Positions 1-11,729 of a stretch of DNA of 64,000 bases are shown here, one piece after another. The notes beneath the pieces were generated by a model that ran no database searches, had not been told where the DNA came from, and was given only the letters and a program-made list of their open reading frames with translations. Both the position numbers and the translations under genes were made by a program. Numbering within the stretch: the first letter of the stretch is position 1; each line of letters opens with the position of its first letter. Source of the DNA: Leguminivora glycinivorella (Eukaryota > Arthropoda > Insecta > Lepidoptera > Tortricidae); contig NC_062980.1 of NCBI RefSeq assembly GCF_023078275.1, forward strand, positions 10,744,783-10,808,782, read 5' to 3'.

Positions 1-1
1 G

Positions 2-184
2 TTTCACCCTTACGTCGTTTCTTTGCCAATGATTCGCACTAAACGATTTGCATCTAGCTTTATCTTGCGAACGGCTAAGGAGTGGAACTCACTTCCTGCA
101 TGTCTATTTCCAACCCACTATAATTTGGATCTTTTTAAATCAAGAGTGAATAGACATTTTTTAGGTAAACATGCTTCATCCTAG
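2..184 (+). pseudogene. Jockey-like LINE, C-terminal end of the reverse-transcriptase ORF (partial)
   Basis: An open frame of 60 codons runs in from the left edge and ends at TAG (182-184). It contains the block ILRTAKEWNSLP, then YNLDLFKSRVNRHFLG. This pattern (RTAKEWNSLP...YNL..FKSRVN) is the usual C-terminus of Jockey-clade reverse transcriptases in Lepidoptera. Seen directly: the frame, motif and stop. Known: such 3' ends are dispersed as 5'-truncated copies. An A-run lies just downstream (243-252). The window edge prevents judging how much of the element exists upstream. Confidence 0.75.
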
Positions 185-437
185 ACTGCATCGGCACTTT
201 CCATCAGGTGAGATTGTGGTCAAATGGTTTACCTGCTCCTCATTAAAAAAAAAACGCTGAACTTTATAATTACACAAGTTTGAAATAAGTAATGCAGTCA
301 ATACAAGCCGACAACAGAGTGAAAAATGTGTAAATATAAATTATTATTTAAGTACACACACTTTTGTAATTATAATTATTCAATTAGCATTTCTATTTTA
401 TTATACTTAGTGAATATTTCGTTATAATTATAATAAC

Positions 438-640
438 AATTAAAAATCGAAATAAGATGTCATATATTAAAGAAAAAATTACGAGCACCACCAGTGGCGA
501 AGGCCACCAGTGACGTCATTTTTTCTTTAATATATGACATCTTATTTCGATTTTTAATTTATATAATAGTAGTGTGACTACTTAAAAAACACAAATCAAA
601 ATATTTGTTAAAATTATTTGATTTGTTCCCATAGTTGGGT
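438..640. repeat. Structured repeat with a perfect 42-bp hairpin (copy 1)
   Basis: Arms 438-479 and 518-559 are perfect inverted repeats of 42 bp around a 38-nt loop. The loop holds two direct copies of ccaccagtg. Downstream, 560-590 carries ataatagtagtgtg. A second small hairpin follows (592-600 caaatcaaa with 617-625 tttgatttg). The same order of parts recurs at 9036-9165. It resembles a foldback or MITE-type element; I do not recognise the family. Confidence 0.8.
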
Positions 641-807
641 ATAATAACAGTTATTCGTTTCAGCGGCTGGTGCCTTTGCATATCTGCCAGCCTAGCCGAA
701 GTGACAATCGTTGAGTGGCGATCGAAATGCAGTCTGGCTCTGTCGCGTCACTACAGAAGAGCGATTGTGAATTTGTGACGTTGTTTAGGTCTCTCTTCTT
801 ATTTAAA

Positions 808-1236
808 TAAATAAATATCTGGGCGACCGAGCTTCGCTCGGTTCTATTTTAATATATCACGTCTTTAGATAAAAAAAAACTCTTATAAATACAAAAACAA
901 AAAAAAGACAAAAAACAAAAACTTAATTTCTGGCCGGGATTCGAAACCCTGACACCTACGATCTATCTGCGTACATTAGACCGACCTCGTACGACTGAGC
1001 TAAGCGGAATCGATGCGCGCGCGGCGAAATTAACGACCATATTTTACGTTTACTAACGCGAAAGAAAAACTCATGAAAACTCGATCGAAACGCTAGATCG
1101 ATTTTTCAACCCCGAAAACCCCCACATAACAAATTTCAGCGAAATCGTTAGAGCGGTTTCCGAGATCGTCGGTATATATAAATAAATAAATAAATAAATA
1201 TACAATACAAGAATTGCTCGTTTAAAAGTATAAGAT
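808..1236 (+). repeat. Lepidopteran interspersed repeat with (TAAA)n tail, copy 1
   Basis: It starts near the hairpin ccgagcttcgctcggtt (about 827-843). It ends with a block reading aaatcgttagagcggtttcc followed by repeated AAAT units and caagaattgctcgtttaaaa. The same start and end blocks occur at 57244-57745. Between them this copy holds a reverse-oriented tRNA-like segment (about 935-1010, B-box-like ggtttcgaatcc on the minus strand). It is probably a SINE or a non-autonomous LINE derivative; class uncertain. Confidence 0.6.
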
Positions 1237-1496
1237 AAATAAATAAATATTATAGGACATTCTTACACAGATTGACTGAGGCCCACGGTAAGCTCAAGAA
1301 GGCTTGTGTTGCGGGTACTCAGACAACGATATATATAATATGTAAATACTTATATACATAGAAAACATCCATGACTCAGGAACAAATATCTGTGCTCATC
1401 ACACAAATAAATGCCCTTACCGGGATTCGAACCCGGGACCGCGGCGCAGCAGGCAGGGTCACTTGGTCACTACCGACTGCGCCAGACCGGTCGTCA
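1236..1496 (-). mobile_element. tRNA-derived SINE (family A), near full length
   Basis: On the minus strand the head shows a pol III A box (tggcgcagtcgg) and a B box (gggttcgaatcc). The body reads agggcatttatttgtgtgat, later cttcttgagcttaccgtggg and caatctgtgtaagaatgtcc. The 3' end is an AAAT-rich tail. Known: internal A and B boxes plus an unrelated body define tRNA-derived SINEs. Relatives in the window are at 13677-13765 (tail only) and 56349-56486 (head only). Confidence 0.85.
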
Positions 1497-1499
1497 AAT

Positions 1500-3384
1500 T
1501 TAAGAGCTATGTAGCTCTTGTCGGTGGAGTATGCTCCATATTTCCCTATTCTCCGCTTTCTTCTTTAGTTCTTGTTTAGGTACACTGTTGTTTTTTATAT
1601 ACAATAATTGCCATAATCAAAATCAGAGAGTAAAATGGGAACTACTTTGGTATGGAGCGGTTCATTTTCCTCTAAAATGAAAAAAGTTTCCTGTTCAATC
1701 TTACGTATGTAATTACAACTTCTTCTTATCTTCTTAAACACTTAGCAGTTATTCCAAATGATTGGCGCACTTTCGTGGTTACTCGTGATTCCGCATTTAT
1801 GTATAAAATGAATACTAATTGCATTATCCACCATGTATTTAACACAACATTTCAATCATAAGTCCGTCGTCCGTAGTCCGATTTGTGGTTCATATTTAAT
1901 TATACTATCAGGAAAAGTGTTTTATCATAAAAATTTATCGTTTTTTTACGAAAACCTTGTACTTACCTGTGGTGTTACCTGGAAAAGGGTTAAATAAAAC
2001 AACGTCTGGATAACAGAATTAGTTATCTACTGGTCACAATAAGGCGCTTGTTTTCATTCTGTTTTCTCATTCGCTTTCATAAAAATTGGCTCCGAGCTGA
2101 CCTGAAACACAGTAAGCCGCAACAGAAAAACAGAATACAAGGAAAATATGGAAAACTAGAGTGGGTTCGTCAGTATGTTACCTGTTTTTATAATTGTATT
2201 TGAATCCATACCTACGATATACTTTTCATTTTATTTAATAATAATGATATTTACTTAATTTGATAAATCGAATTTGATATTTCATTAAGTTGTGTCTTGT
2301 CAGCAGCAATATAAATAATGGTAACATGTTTTTTATTAATGTGTTATACGCCATTACTTTGTAACGATTAGATTTTCGATCACTGCCTTAGTGTAAATAA
2401 GTATATGTAAATATTGCAATATCAACCCTCAAATAAATTAACTTGAAACTTGGTAATGATTATCATTATCATACCAAGTTATATTAAGAGTTGGTCTAGA
2501 GTGTAGTCGAATTCCGGTTACCACAGAAAAGTTATTTTGATTTTTCATCGTTATTCTAAAAAAAATTTTTTCTAATACTAAATTATCGAACCAAACTTAA
2601 TCTTCCAATACGGGCGTATCGAATAAGTTATAACTAGAAGGACAGAAAAAGGGTCAATCAAGGAAAAGGCACGTCCTCCTTTCATTATATAGGTATTTTT
2701 TTAATGTAAAACTCTAATTATGCGTTAAAAAACAAATAGTCAAAACCCTTTGTATGGAAGCCAGTTTCAAGTCCCAGCCTTAAAACCGTCTCTTTGTCCC
2801 TTACTGCCCATAAAGTGACGTCTCGCAGATACCGTACATACTTAATGGCACGTCTGCATAGCAAACTGCTGATGATAATGCAAATTTCTACACAATTCAC
2901 ATTTATTAGTACGAGTTTTGGTGTTCATTTAGTGTTTCGACAAACTTTGAGCAACAGTTGTTTTAGTATTCTCTGTTAATGCTTGAATGAAATGGTAGAA
3001 TATATTTCGGAAACCATCAAGGCTCCCCAAACAGTCGAAACTTCTATTAAAGTATTATTTGTAGCAAAATAGCAACAAATTTACTGCAGTCAATGTTCTT
3101 GACCAAATTAATTAATTATGCACATTATTCGATCAATACATTCAAGATGATCAAATGCGCTATCTCGTTTCGAAATCTGTATAAACGACGACGACGACTA
3201 ACATAAGAGTAGATTTTTGGTATGTTTGGATTATGTTTACATCTTATATATAGGATTATGTTTATAGGATTATTATTATATAGGATTATGTTTACATCTT
3301 CGAAATATTGGAAACATATTAATTTAAAGCGGATGATAATTAGGATTCAATCTACAGGTAATTTAATTGAAAAAAAAAAAAATA
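1500..3384. other. No gene seen; AT-rich sequence
   Basis: Only short chance ORFs occur here. A small imperfect palindrome lies at about 2445-2481 (aacttggta ... accaagtt). Short direct repeats of ataggattatgtttacatct occur at about 3250-3300. Confidence 0.5.
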
Positions 3385-3518
3385 TTGACATGAGGGTTAA
3401 AAACCACATTCAATAATAATCGGTTCCATTTCCAAACAATGCTATATCTGATTGACATGAGGGTTAAAAACCACATTCAATGATAATCGGTTCCATATCA
3501 AAACAATGCCATATCTGA
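3385..3518. repeat. Tandem duplication, 67-bp period
   Basis: Two successive units (3385-3451 and 3452-3518) both begin ttgacatgagggttaaaaac and differ at only a few positions. A recent local duplication is the simplest explanation. Confidence 0.85.
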
Positions 3519-4179
3519 TTGATGCTATTTACACGAGCATAGCGATTCCACTGGAACGGTTCTGAAGTGACATTCCCTTTGCCTATCAAATGCATTGCCC
3601 ATCTAGAGATAGCCAACATATACTTGGCCTCCAACCATATAGTCAAAGAAAGACAATTGGACCTTGCCTGAAAACAACGACGGTTCAGTGTCGAATAGTC
3701 AAAGTTAGGACAATCTTGCAACTGACGTTAAACAACGATGGTTCAGTGTCGAATCGTTTCGTGTATGGAAATTTCCTTTTTAGTATTTAGGGGTGTCAAA
3801 TCAAGTAACTATCGTATTAAATGTGTGGTAACAAACAAAGAGATGTCAGGTTTTTTTATGAAATGGATAGCAATAGCAAACGAGCAGACGAGCCACCAGG
3901 TTGTGCCAAACCCAGTCTTAATTGCTACGTACCTAAGTACGTAGCAATACTGAGCCGAATGGGGCCAAAAACTGTAAGTACGAAACTGGTATGCTGCTGG
4001 GTTGATTTTCTTGATTTTTTTGGTTGGTTGGGTGGTGAAAACTTAATCTGTGCGGAATGAGAATTATCATATAATGCACAGGGCCTAGGACTGTCTTTTC
4101 GATCATACTATGATCAATCTATTTTCATTAGGGGCAATTTTACTGATTTTAAAGGAGAGATTTACCATATCACACACTA

Positions 4180-4440
4180 TATTTTGAAGGACCGGCGGTG
4201 GACCGGATAAAATCCTTTCGCGGGCTGTTTGCCCAGCCACTACTCTAGTTGGCACCTTCATGATGATCTAGAGGTCACATTCATCCTATAGGTGAGTCCA
4301 AAGCTAGGTAACTAAGGGAAATCAAGGCCCGAGCATCCCATTTACGAGGCCATAGCGGGCCAAATGCCCTGGAAGTGATACCAGCGATCGCTCAACGGTT
4401 TACTGCCTCGCTACCGATTGTACGGGTTGTGTGTATGTAT
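4180..4440. other. Unassigned GC-richer block
   Basis: This block (for example gggccaaatgccctggaagt) is clearly richer in GC than its flanks, has no long ORF, and is not matched elsewhere in the window. It may be a repeat fragment. The rest of 3520-5480 shows nothing I can name. Confidence 0.3.
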
Positions 4441-5486
4441 TTTTTGCGTGCAAAATGTACTTCATATGTAATGTACATCTAATGTTTTACTTGAAGAGAG
4501 AAATCCTTATCCAATCTTTTTTATAGCTAGAGTTATTGTCAAAGATGAATTTTCTATAGTGAGGAATATTGGGTTCGAAATTTTGAAATTAATAGTAGGT
4601 ATCTGTGTCAGTAATATAGAACAATAAATAGGTACTTAGGAATGATGCCACAGTACCATATTTAGTTTCTAACTTAAACAATATATTTTTGTTTAATTTT
4701 AGAACATTGACATTTTTTTTATAAAAAATAAGTACAAAATAAATCTACAGCACAGGCTTCGTCAATTATATAGTATCTATAGTATAATTTATTAGTTAGA
4801 AACCAACTTATGCTATTTAGAAAACTTACATACTTTATTTATCAATCAAAATAATGAGTCAACAATGCAGACGCAATACAATTCAATTGCATTTTCCAAA
4901 CAAGTTCCAGTCGGGTTTGTCTGTCTGCATCGGTCCTAAATATAAAGGAATACTTAGGAATAATGAAAACACGTTAACAAACGACGGTAAAAATAGCGTA
5001 GCCTAAAATAAAATAGAGTGACGTAGACTGCTTTTTATTCCAGAAAATGTACGAATTCGCAATGGAAAAGCAAATTAGATATGCTTCCCACGTGGACAGT
5101 GGAACTGAAAAAAAAAGCAAAACTAAACACTAAATTAGAGAAGATTTATACAATATTTCGTTAATGCAAATTCTTGTTAAACACGGTACAGTCCACAGGT
5201 TAATTCGGGCTTTCATAATCAGTGTCATAAATATGTTAAACCAATGTTAGTTTAGATGACAGATTCAAAATCAATAGTTACATACACAATAGACACATAG
5301 ATGCAATCGATGCTGCTGCGTAGGTATGTGTATCGACCAACAATAGTAACAGTACTGAGGTGATGTCAATAAGTCCCTTCGGTTTGGTCGAACTTCCGTA
5401 TCTTCTGGCCGAAGACAATAAAAAATAAGGATTTGTGGAATATGTGCCGACAACCCCCAATCGTCCAGAAAGTGGCTCTGCGGAAG

Positions 5487-5722
5487 TGGAGATGGATCAT
5501 ACTCTTCGAAGAGGAGCTACCAATAGCGCCAGTATCGCGTTTGAGTGGCGACCTCAAGGAGGAAAGCGAGCCCGTAAACGCCCCGTACACACCTAGAACC
5601 GGAGCGTAGAGAACGAGCTGAAGGAATACGGACTGAACTGGAACGAGGCCAAGGCGGTGGCTCGAGATAGAAAGGCATGGTAGGATCTTGTGGAGGCCCT
5701 GTGCACCTATGGGGTGCCTTAG
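5487..5722 (+). pseudogene. RTE/endonuclease-RT-like LINE, degraded C-terminal end
   Basis: The frame can be read as RWRW, then (after a one-base shift) TLRRGATNSASIAFEWRPQG, then SVENELKEYGLNWNEAKAVA and RDRKAW-DLVEAL, to TAG at 5720-5722. This is the usual end of lepidopteran endonuclease/RT LINE proteins. Two internal TAG codons (one before NRSVE, one after RDRKAW) and the shift near 5496 show it is dead. The order of motifs is seen; the clade is inferred. Confidence 0.7.
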
Positions 5723-6411
5723 GACATTAATAACAACAACCTCATGTCATCTACCTCTTAGTCGATTGGTTATCAGTCTAATAGACGGTGGATTACTTAA
5801 AGGTGATGAAGTTCCTCGTGTAGGTAGGTATATTCACAATAAATAATGGCCAGTGAAGAGAAAGGTACAGGCTGGTCTAACACACCTATAATACAAAGAA
5901 CACTTCTCTAAGTAAAAATCGGAAATATATAGACAAATATTAGTTTAACCTTTTAGGCATCTCTATCCGCATACTTAAAAAGTAAAAAACAGACATTACG
6001 GCCACTGAAATTAAAAGCATCCGGCATTAATTCGACCAGAAAAAAAGACAGATAAGAAAATTATTCGTCTGACGCGAACAGAGGTAAGGTTTTAATCGCT
6101 GGCGAGTTGATGATTCAGGAAAACCAGTGTATTTAGTAACGTCTATTGTTATTGTTTGACCTTGGTCCATTTCAGTTGACACTCAGTGTATGGTCTTAAC
6201 TGTACGTGTACAATTTACACGCTATAGAAACAAGAAGTAACAACTGGTGGCCACTTTCAACGGCGACGGCCATCTTCCATAAAAATGGCGAAAGGTGGAA
6301 TTTTTCAAGTGAAGATATGAAAATCATTTAGGTCGAAAAAATATCAAACTTTTTAAAGGAAGTCGGAGTAAATAAGATTAAAACACAAATAAGTAGTCAA
6401 AGTACCTATGG

Positions 6412-6585
6412 GTTGAATTGTGGCGTAGGCGAGAGACTAGCAATCTGTCACCACTGCAATGTCACAGTTTCGTTTTCTTTCAACCCCTTATTTGCCAAGA
6501 GTGGCACTGAAACTTGAGTAGTTTCATGTGCTCTGCCTACCCCTTCATGGGATACAGGCGTGATTGTATGTATGAATGTAGCCCT
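6412..6585 (+). mobile_element. SINE family B (copy 1)
   Basis: It carries the shared blocks ttttctttcaacccctta, agagtggcactgaa and catgtgctctgcctacccct, and ends in an ATGT-type tail (gtatgtatgaatgta). Matching copies are at 18345-18472 (+) and 38548-38722 (-), with a decayed relative at 61070-61150. Confidence 0.75.
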
Positions 6586-7383
6586 CAGAACTATACTAAA
6601 GTATACAAAAAGCTTGTATTAGGTTTCATCTTTTACTGAATTACAAAGAATTCCGGATCAAGTCCCAGGAGTTTAAATCAATTTATCAAATTCTTTCAGA
6701 CTGCAACAAAGCAAGCGCTTCAGACTTCAGATGATACTCTCAGGGCCATATTACACAATGCTCTAAAATATTGCCCAGAGTCGCGCCACCAACGAGAACG
6801 CCGGAACAGTTTCCGTCGGCTCCCCGCAATTTATTCCTCTCACAAACACGAGCCGTGCTGATTCAATATTGACACTGCTACGTAGTCTATTCCCTCGTGC
6901 TTCAGGATGCCGAAGATACCGGCTAAGTTGAAACCATACGGAACTTGTAGTCATAAAATATCGATTCGCATTTATTTCTTATAGTAGCGCTTGCCCGCGG
7001 CTTCACTCGCGTTAAATTAAAAAAAAATTGCGGAATGCTCCATAGAAACACCCACCCCCACTTTAAGGAAACGGGAGGTAAGAAAGAGACTAAAAGTAGC
7101 CTATGTTTCGCCATTCCTTCAACTATCTCCTTAAGAAATCAAGTCAATTCATTGCTCCGTGTTGCCGTGAAAGACGCACAAACAAACAGATACACACACT
7201 TTCCCATTTATAATATTAGTACGGATTCCGGTTTATGTTGAGAAACTGAAGTTAAAGCGGTGCTTAAGTAAGCGGTTTCGAACTATCGTCTAGTCTTATT
7301 TTCTTTGAGGACTCAAAACATTTCTCAGTTTTTTAAACGCTTTCGTGATTCAAAAGAAAAATGATATCGATATCACCCCTTTT

Positions 7384-7690
7384 TAACCCCCGACGCAAAA
7401 ACGACGGGGTGTTATAAGTTTGACGTGTCTGTTTTTGTGTGTGTGTGTGTGTGTGTGTGTTTGTGTGTGTTTGTCTGTCTGTCTGTATGTCTGTCTGTCT
7501 GTCTGTCTGTGTGTGTGTCTGTCTGTGGCATCGTAGCTCCCGAACGGATGAACCGATTTCGATTTAGTTTTTTTTTGTTTGAAAGCTGAGTTAGTCGGGA
7601 GTGTTCTCAGTCATGTGTCATGAAAATCGGTCCACTATGTCGCGGTCGGGGGTTTTTTCAAAATTTTAATTTTGTGGTTAGGTTATTTTG
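7384..7690 (+). repeat. Interspersed repeat family X (copy 1)
   Basis: It starts taacccccgacgcaaaaacg, whose cccc/gggg ends can pair. It continues through a GT/GTCT tract (7435-7526), then gctcccgaacggatgaaccg, and ends ttttaattttgtggttaggt. The other copies, in the same orientation, are at 35241-35465 and 39549-39720. It is widespread in Lepidoptera; class uncertain. Confidence 0.75.
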
Positions 7691-7931
7691 TTGCAGCATC
7701 AGCAATACTGTTAGCAGTGTTACTACTGCATACTCGTATGTACGAGTATATCCATATTTAATAATATTATGTTCCAATTAGGCCGCACACTGTAGTTTGT
7801 TTGTAAGTAGTAAATCTATATATCTCACTTGGCTAATTCTCGCTTATTATTCATTTATTTATCTCTTTTCTTAAGCTAGGTTTTTTACAATATGAGTATA
7901 AAAGTAAAATAAAATAAAACATTTATAAAAC

Positions 7932-8250
7932 ATGTCTCGCTTTATCTCAGACTTAAATGGCTTCTTACGTCAGCGCAGATCTCTTAGAGTTCTTTTCCGC
8001 TCCCAATTATCTTACAATTGTTCTTGCATACTTCCTCACCACAGTGGTTTCCTCTCAAATTCTTTCACTGCACAAGCTATTCGACTCTGTATAAATATGC
8101 ATAATGTTTATAATATATTATTTGTATGTATATTTGTATTTATATTTGTGTATAAGTATACGTGTAAAATAAAATTCGCGAAAACAGAGAATGCCTCAAG
8201 GCATTAAGTCAAAATTGTGCAATAAAGTTTAAATAAATAAATAAATAAAA
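7932..8250 (+). other. Possible LINE 3' end with AAAT tail
   Basis: An ORF of 91 codons (7932-8207) is followed by aataaagtttaaataaataaataaataaaa-type sequence, as at the 3' end of a LINE. The protein has no motif I can identify, so the call rests on the tail and on many LINE tails nearby. Confidence 0.25.
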
Positions 8251-8322
8251 CATATAAACACATTATAAAAAACCTAACCTAGGGTGCCGCCAGCAGCGGG
8301 GCAGGGCCCAAGCTGCCGGTGG

Positions 8323-8571
8323 TTAGGGCTGCAGAGAGAGGAACCGTCGGACTATCCGCGCCGTGTCTAAGATCACCGCCTTCTGCATCTGGCCCTTGAT
8401 CCAGCCACCTAGCGAGAGTCTCTTAAGATGTTGGTTGAGACTTTTCGCTATGAGACCGTTCGCTGAAACGACCATCGGAACAATGATCGTTGATTCAACA
8501 TCCCACATGGCGGTTATCTCGTGAGCCAAGTCTAGGTACTTACTGGACTTGTCCTTCTCGGCTTTCATTTT
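8323..8571 (-). pseudogene. Non-LTR retrotransposon, C-terminal fragment
   Basis: The minus-strand frame reads KSSKYLDLAHEITAMWDVES, then IVPMVVSANGLIAKSLNQHL, then LGGWIKGQMQKAVILDTARI and VRRFLSL before the stop at 8323-8325. This block is familiar as the C-terminal region of non-LTR retrotransposon reverse transcriptases in insects. It is intact over about 82 codons but cut off on both sides, so it is a 3' fragment. The clade is not certain. Confidence 0.65.
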
Positions 8572-8574
8572 CGC

Positions 8575-9030
8575 TTATTTATTGTTAGAGTAAAAAAAAT
8601 AGCATTAGGTAATGGTGATGCGAAACGCTACCGCATAATGCCTGTCGTACTACTTAAAAGTTAAAAACACTAAATCATACGAAATGTTTACGTAAATGGC
8701 AACTAAGGTTCAAACAGTCGTATATTTCGCAAGTGGCCATCAGCATTTATAAGCAGTTAAAGAAACCCAGAATCGGACAAATTGATTGCCCCCGCGTCGC
8801 GTCCTCAAATGGGCGCCATCGGTCAAAGTCAACGCTAATCCGCTCTTAATGAGTTCAAAAGCGGCAATTGTTAGCCTCGGCTTACGCTCCGGCCAACCCC
8901 TTCCGTAATCGCGCCGTTCACTCGATATACGGACCGATTCTAACTTTAATACAAGTTAAAAATTAGATTTTTCTATGTCCTAACTTGTCATACTTTTGAA
9001 GTGATGTTATGTATATCGTATTTAGAGCTA
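8575..9030. other. No gene seen; includes a GC-richer block
   Basis: Positions 8760-8935 are richer in GC and contain ctcttaatgagttcaaaagc, a homeobox-site-like TAATGAG context. A conserved non-coding element is possible, but this is only a guess. Confidence 0.2.
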
Positions 9031-9035
9031 ATTAT

Positions 9036-9165
9036 AAACTGAAATAAATGTCATATACTAAATACTCTTTGTATATGACATTTATTTCAGTTTGTAGTTA
9101 AATAATAGTAGTGTGCCTGCTAAAAAACACAAATTAAAATATTTTCTATGAAATAATTTAATTTG
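9036..9165. repeat. Structured repeat with hairpin (copy 2)
   Basis: Perfect 23-bp inverted arms at 9036-9058 and 9071-9093 (loop 12 nt) are followed by ataatagtagtgtg and a second hairpin (9130-9138 with 9157-9165). Parts and order match 438-640. Base differences between the copies keep both stems paired. Confidence 0.75.
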
Positions 9166-9470
9166 GTCTTAGAGTTTAGAGCTAATGTTTGAATAATCTT
9201 TAGGTAAGCGCCCTTTCTAAATGGGCCCTAAGTTTGATTGACCGATAAACGTTGCCCGACAGCATTCAATATTTACATGTAATATGGGGTTTCCTCAAAC
9301 AAAACGCTACTTTTGACATTTACAATATCCGATCCATATACATGGTGTCTAGAGCAAGTTTTTCATGTATTTTAAAGTTCGAATTGGACCCAAAAACGTT
9401 GCCCATCATACCTCTAATTTTACGGGAGCTTACATACAGTCGTATGTCGGGTATTCTTTTTCACGTGTGT

Positions 9471-9754
9471 AATGGTTTTTGTCGGTCCCTTTACCGGTAT
9501 CATATAAGGTACAGCGGGGTAAATCTCGACTGGGGGCAATTGTAACAAATCCATTTTTTCCATTATTACACTATGATGTTGAGTTCTATGTATCCCACTG
9601 AACACGCCTGTCATATATAACTGGTGGACACTCTATTTAATAATGCAAACATTGTAAAACATGGAAAAAATGAACCAGTTACATTTGCCCCCCAGTCGAA
9701 ATTTTCCCCGCTGTACCTTATATGATACCGGTAAAGGGACCGTCAAAAACCATT
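9471..9754. repeat. Foldback/MITE-like element with long inverted repeats
   Basis: The left arm starts aatggtttttgtcggtccct and runs through tacagcggggtaaat and ctgggggcaa. The right arm is its near-complement, ending agggaccgtcaaaaaccatt. Arms are about 85-95 bp with a short centre. No coding potential. The target duplication is not clear. Confidence 0.75.
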
Positions 9755-10279
9755 ATGTATTTTTGTATTGTACCTATATAGGTAAAGTAGTACTTGCACT
9801 ATCTGAATAGTTTATTCAAAATGGTTCAAAATACCTAATTGTAAACGTACCTATGTATGTAATATGTATGTAACTTTAATTTTGCTTTTCTTGAATACGC
9901 CTGTCAACAAACCTACACGATTTCGATAGTCATTTAGAACTTTATAATAAAAAGTGCCTAACAGCTTTTCCCCGAAAACATGCTTTTAGCTTAAAATCTG
10001 CGCTAGAACAGTAGAAAGTTCTCTGCCCGTCAGATTGCGCACATCGGGAGATTCGGGAGTGTCACTTAGGGCCATTGCACACTGTCGACTTTTCGCAAGC
10101 GACTTGGTCGGTTAACGACGAACGCATGAGCAAAAAAGTCCAGGAGTACGACAAGCTTTTTTAATCATTTATAATATACATACTCGTATAAACTAGACAC
10201 ACATCTCTTTTTTACGCATTGTTCGATTTGATCTGATTTTTGATGCTGACTGTGCAACTTTGTCGTCTCGAGTGTTCTA

Positions 10280-10283
<4 letters not shown>

Positions 10284-10369
<86 letters not shown>
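10284..10369. repeat. (GT)n microsatellite, about 43 units
   Basis: An uninterrupted GT dinucleotide run. The 106-codon ORF through it (polyCys-Val) is an artefact of the repeat. Confidence 0.98.
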
Positions 10370-10372
<3 letters not shown>

Positions 10373-11150
10373 ACTATATACTGTCCTTCTGAAAGTGTGT
10401 TATATTTGTGGTCCCAGGCGACCAGAAGTCCCTGTAGTACGTCGCCACTACGCAGTGAGTCGCTGATTCGCCCGGATTACCGGCGTCCAGCAAGTGCGTT
10501 TGCCTTAGAAAAACACGGAACAGTCATCAACAGTCGCAGTCGCTGTCGAGTGTCGACTGAAGACCCCACGATTCACGATCAGTCGACAGTGTGTTGTAGC
10601 TCTTAGAAACAAACGTGGGGCCGCGTCGGCGACACGCGAAAACTGCATTAATCATACGGCGGAAGGACAAAAGCGGCTTTTTATCGGGAATCTCTGTCCC
10701 AAAGGGATTCGTTTGCATTACTCCTTTTCACATTTGTCACATTTTGCCCTTATAGTTTCCTGTTTTTTGGATTTTCTGTGGAACTTTGTTCATTGTTTTA
10801 TGTTTCCTTCATATTTATTAACAACGATGCCCTTCATTCTGTCTTTCACCAACATTTTCAGACAAATATTAGTAGGTACCTATGTTTTTGATAAGCTTAT
10901 TATTATATGATTGAATTTGTTATTTATGATATTACTAAAATGTTGTTTGTTATATTACTAAAATGTGATTTGTTTCTCGTTCAAGTTATCTTAGAAAAAT
11001 AAATATGTAGGTACGTTTAAACCACTGTAATGTTGTCTGTGCTTACACAAACGCCTCAAAACTCGAATGTAAGCAGTGCAAAATATACCAACTTATCTTT
11101 CTATCATTCAAACAACTGGAGAAGGACCAAAAACCGCGAGGATAATGAAT
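10370..11150. other. No gene recognised; GC-richer segment at 10410-10700
   Basis: The segment next to the GT tract has many CpG dinucleotides (for example gtggggccgcgtcggcgaca). No ORF of note and no motif I can tie to a promoter. Could be an old regulatory element or repeat. Confidence 0.2.
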
Positions 11151-11650
11151 AAAAACCGGCCAAGAGCGTATCGGGCCACGCTCGTCAGTGTAGGGTTCCG
11201 TAGTTTTCTGTATTTTTCTCAAAAACTATTGAACCTATCAAGTTCAAAACAATTTTCCTAGAAATTCTTTAGAATGTTCTACTTTTGTGATTTTTTTCAT
11301 ATTTTTAAAACATGTTTCAAACGTTAGAGGGGGGGGGACACTTTTTTTTCCTTTAGGAGCGATTATTTCCGAAAATATTAATTTTATCAAAAAACGATTT
11401 TAGTAAACCCTTATTCATTTTTAAATACCTATTCAACAATATATCACACGTTGGGGTTGGAATGAAAAAAAAATCAGTCCCCACTTTACATGTGGGGGGG
11501 GGGGGGGGGGGGGGTACTCTAAAAAACATTTTTTTCCACTTTTTATTTTACCACTTTGTCGGCGGCGTGATTGAAATACACATTGGTACCAAATTTCAGC
11601 TTTCTAGTGCTAACGATCACTGAGATTATCCGCGGACGGACGGACAGACG

Positions 11651-11681
<31 letters not shown>

Positions 11682-11726
11682 ATGGCGAAACTATAAGGGT
11701 TCCTAGTTGACTACGGAACCCTAAAA
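11151..11726 (-). repeat. Interspersed repeat family Y (minus-strand copy)
   Basis: On the minus strand it starts tttagggttccgtagtcaac, includes a GTCT/GTCC tract (11637-11682 on this strand as GACA/GACG), and ends cgctcttggccggttttt-like. The two plus copies are at 25995-26538 and 33711-34174. This copy carries an uninterrupted run of 21 G (11494-11514) where the sister copies have 7. Confidence 0.8.
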
Positions 11727-11729
11727 AAG

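Noticed and set aside
10286..10606. 106-codon ORF with a Cys-Val repeat
   Set aside because: It is a translation of the (GT)n microsatellite and its flank; no independent support.
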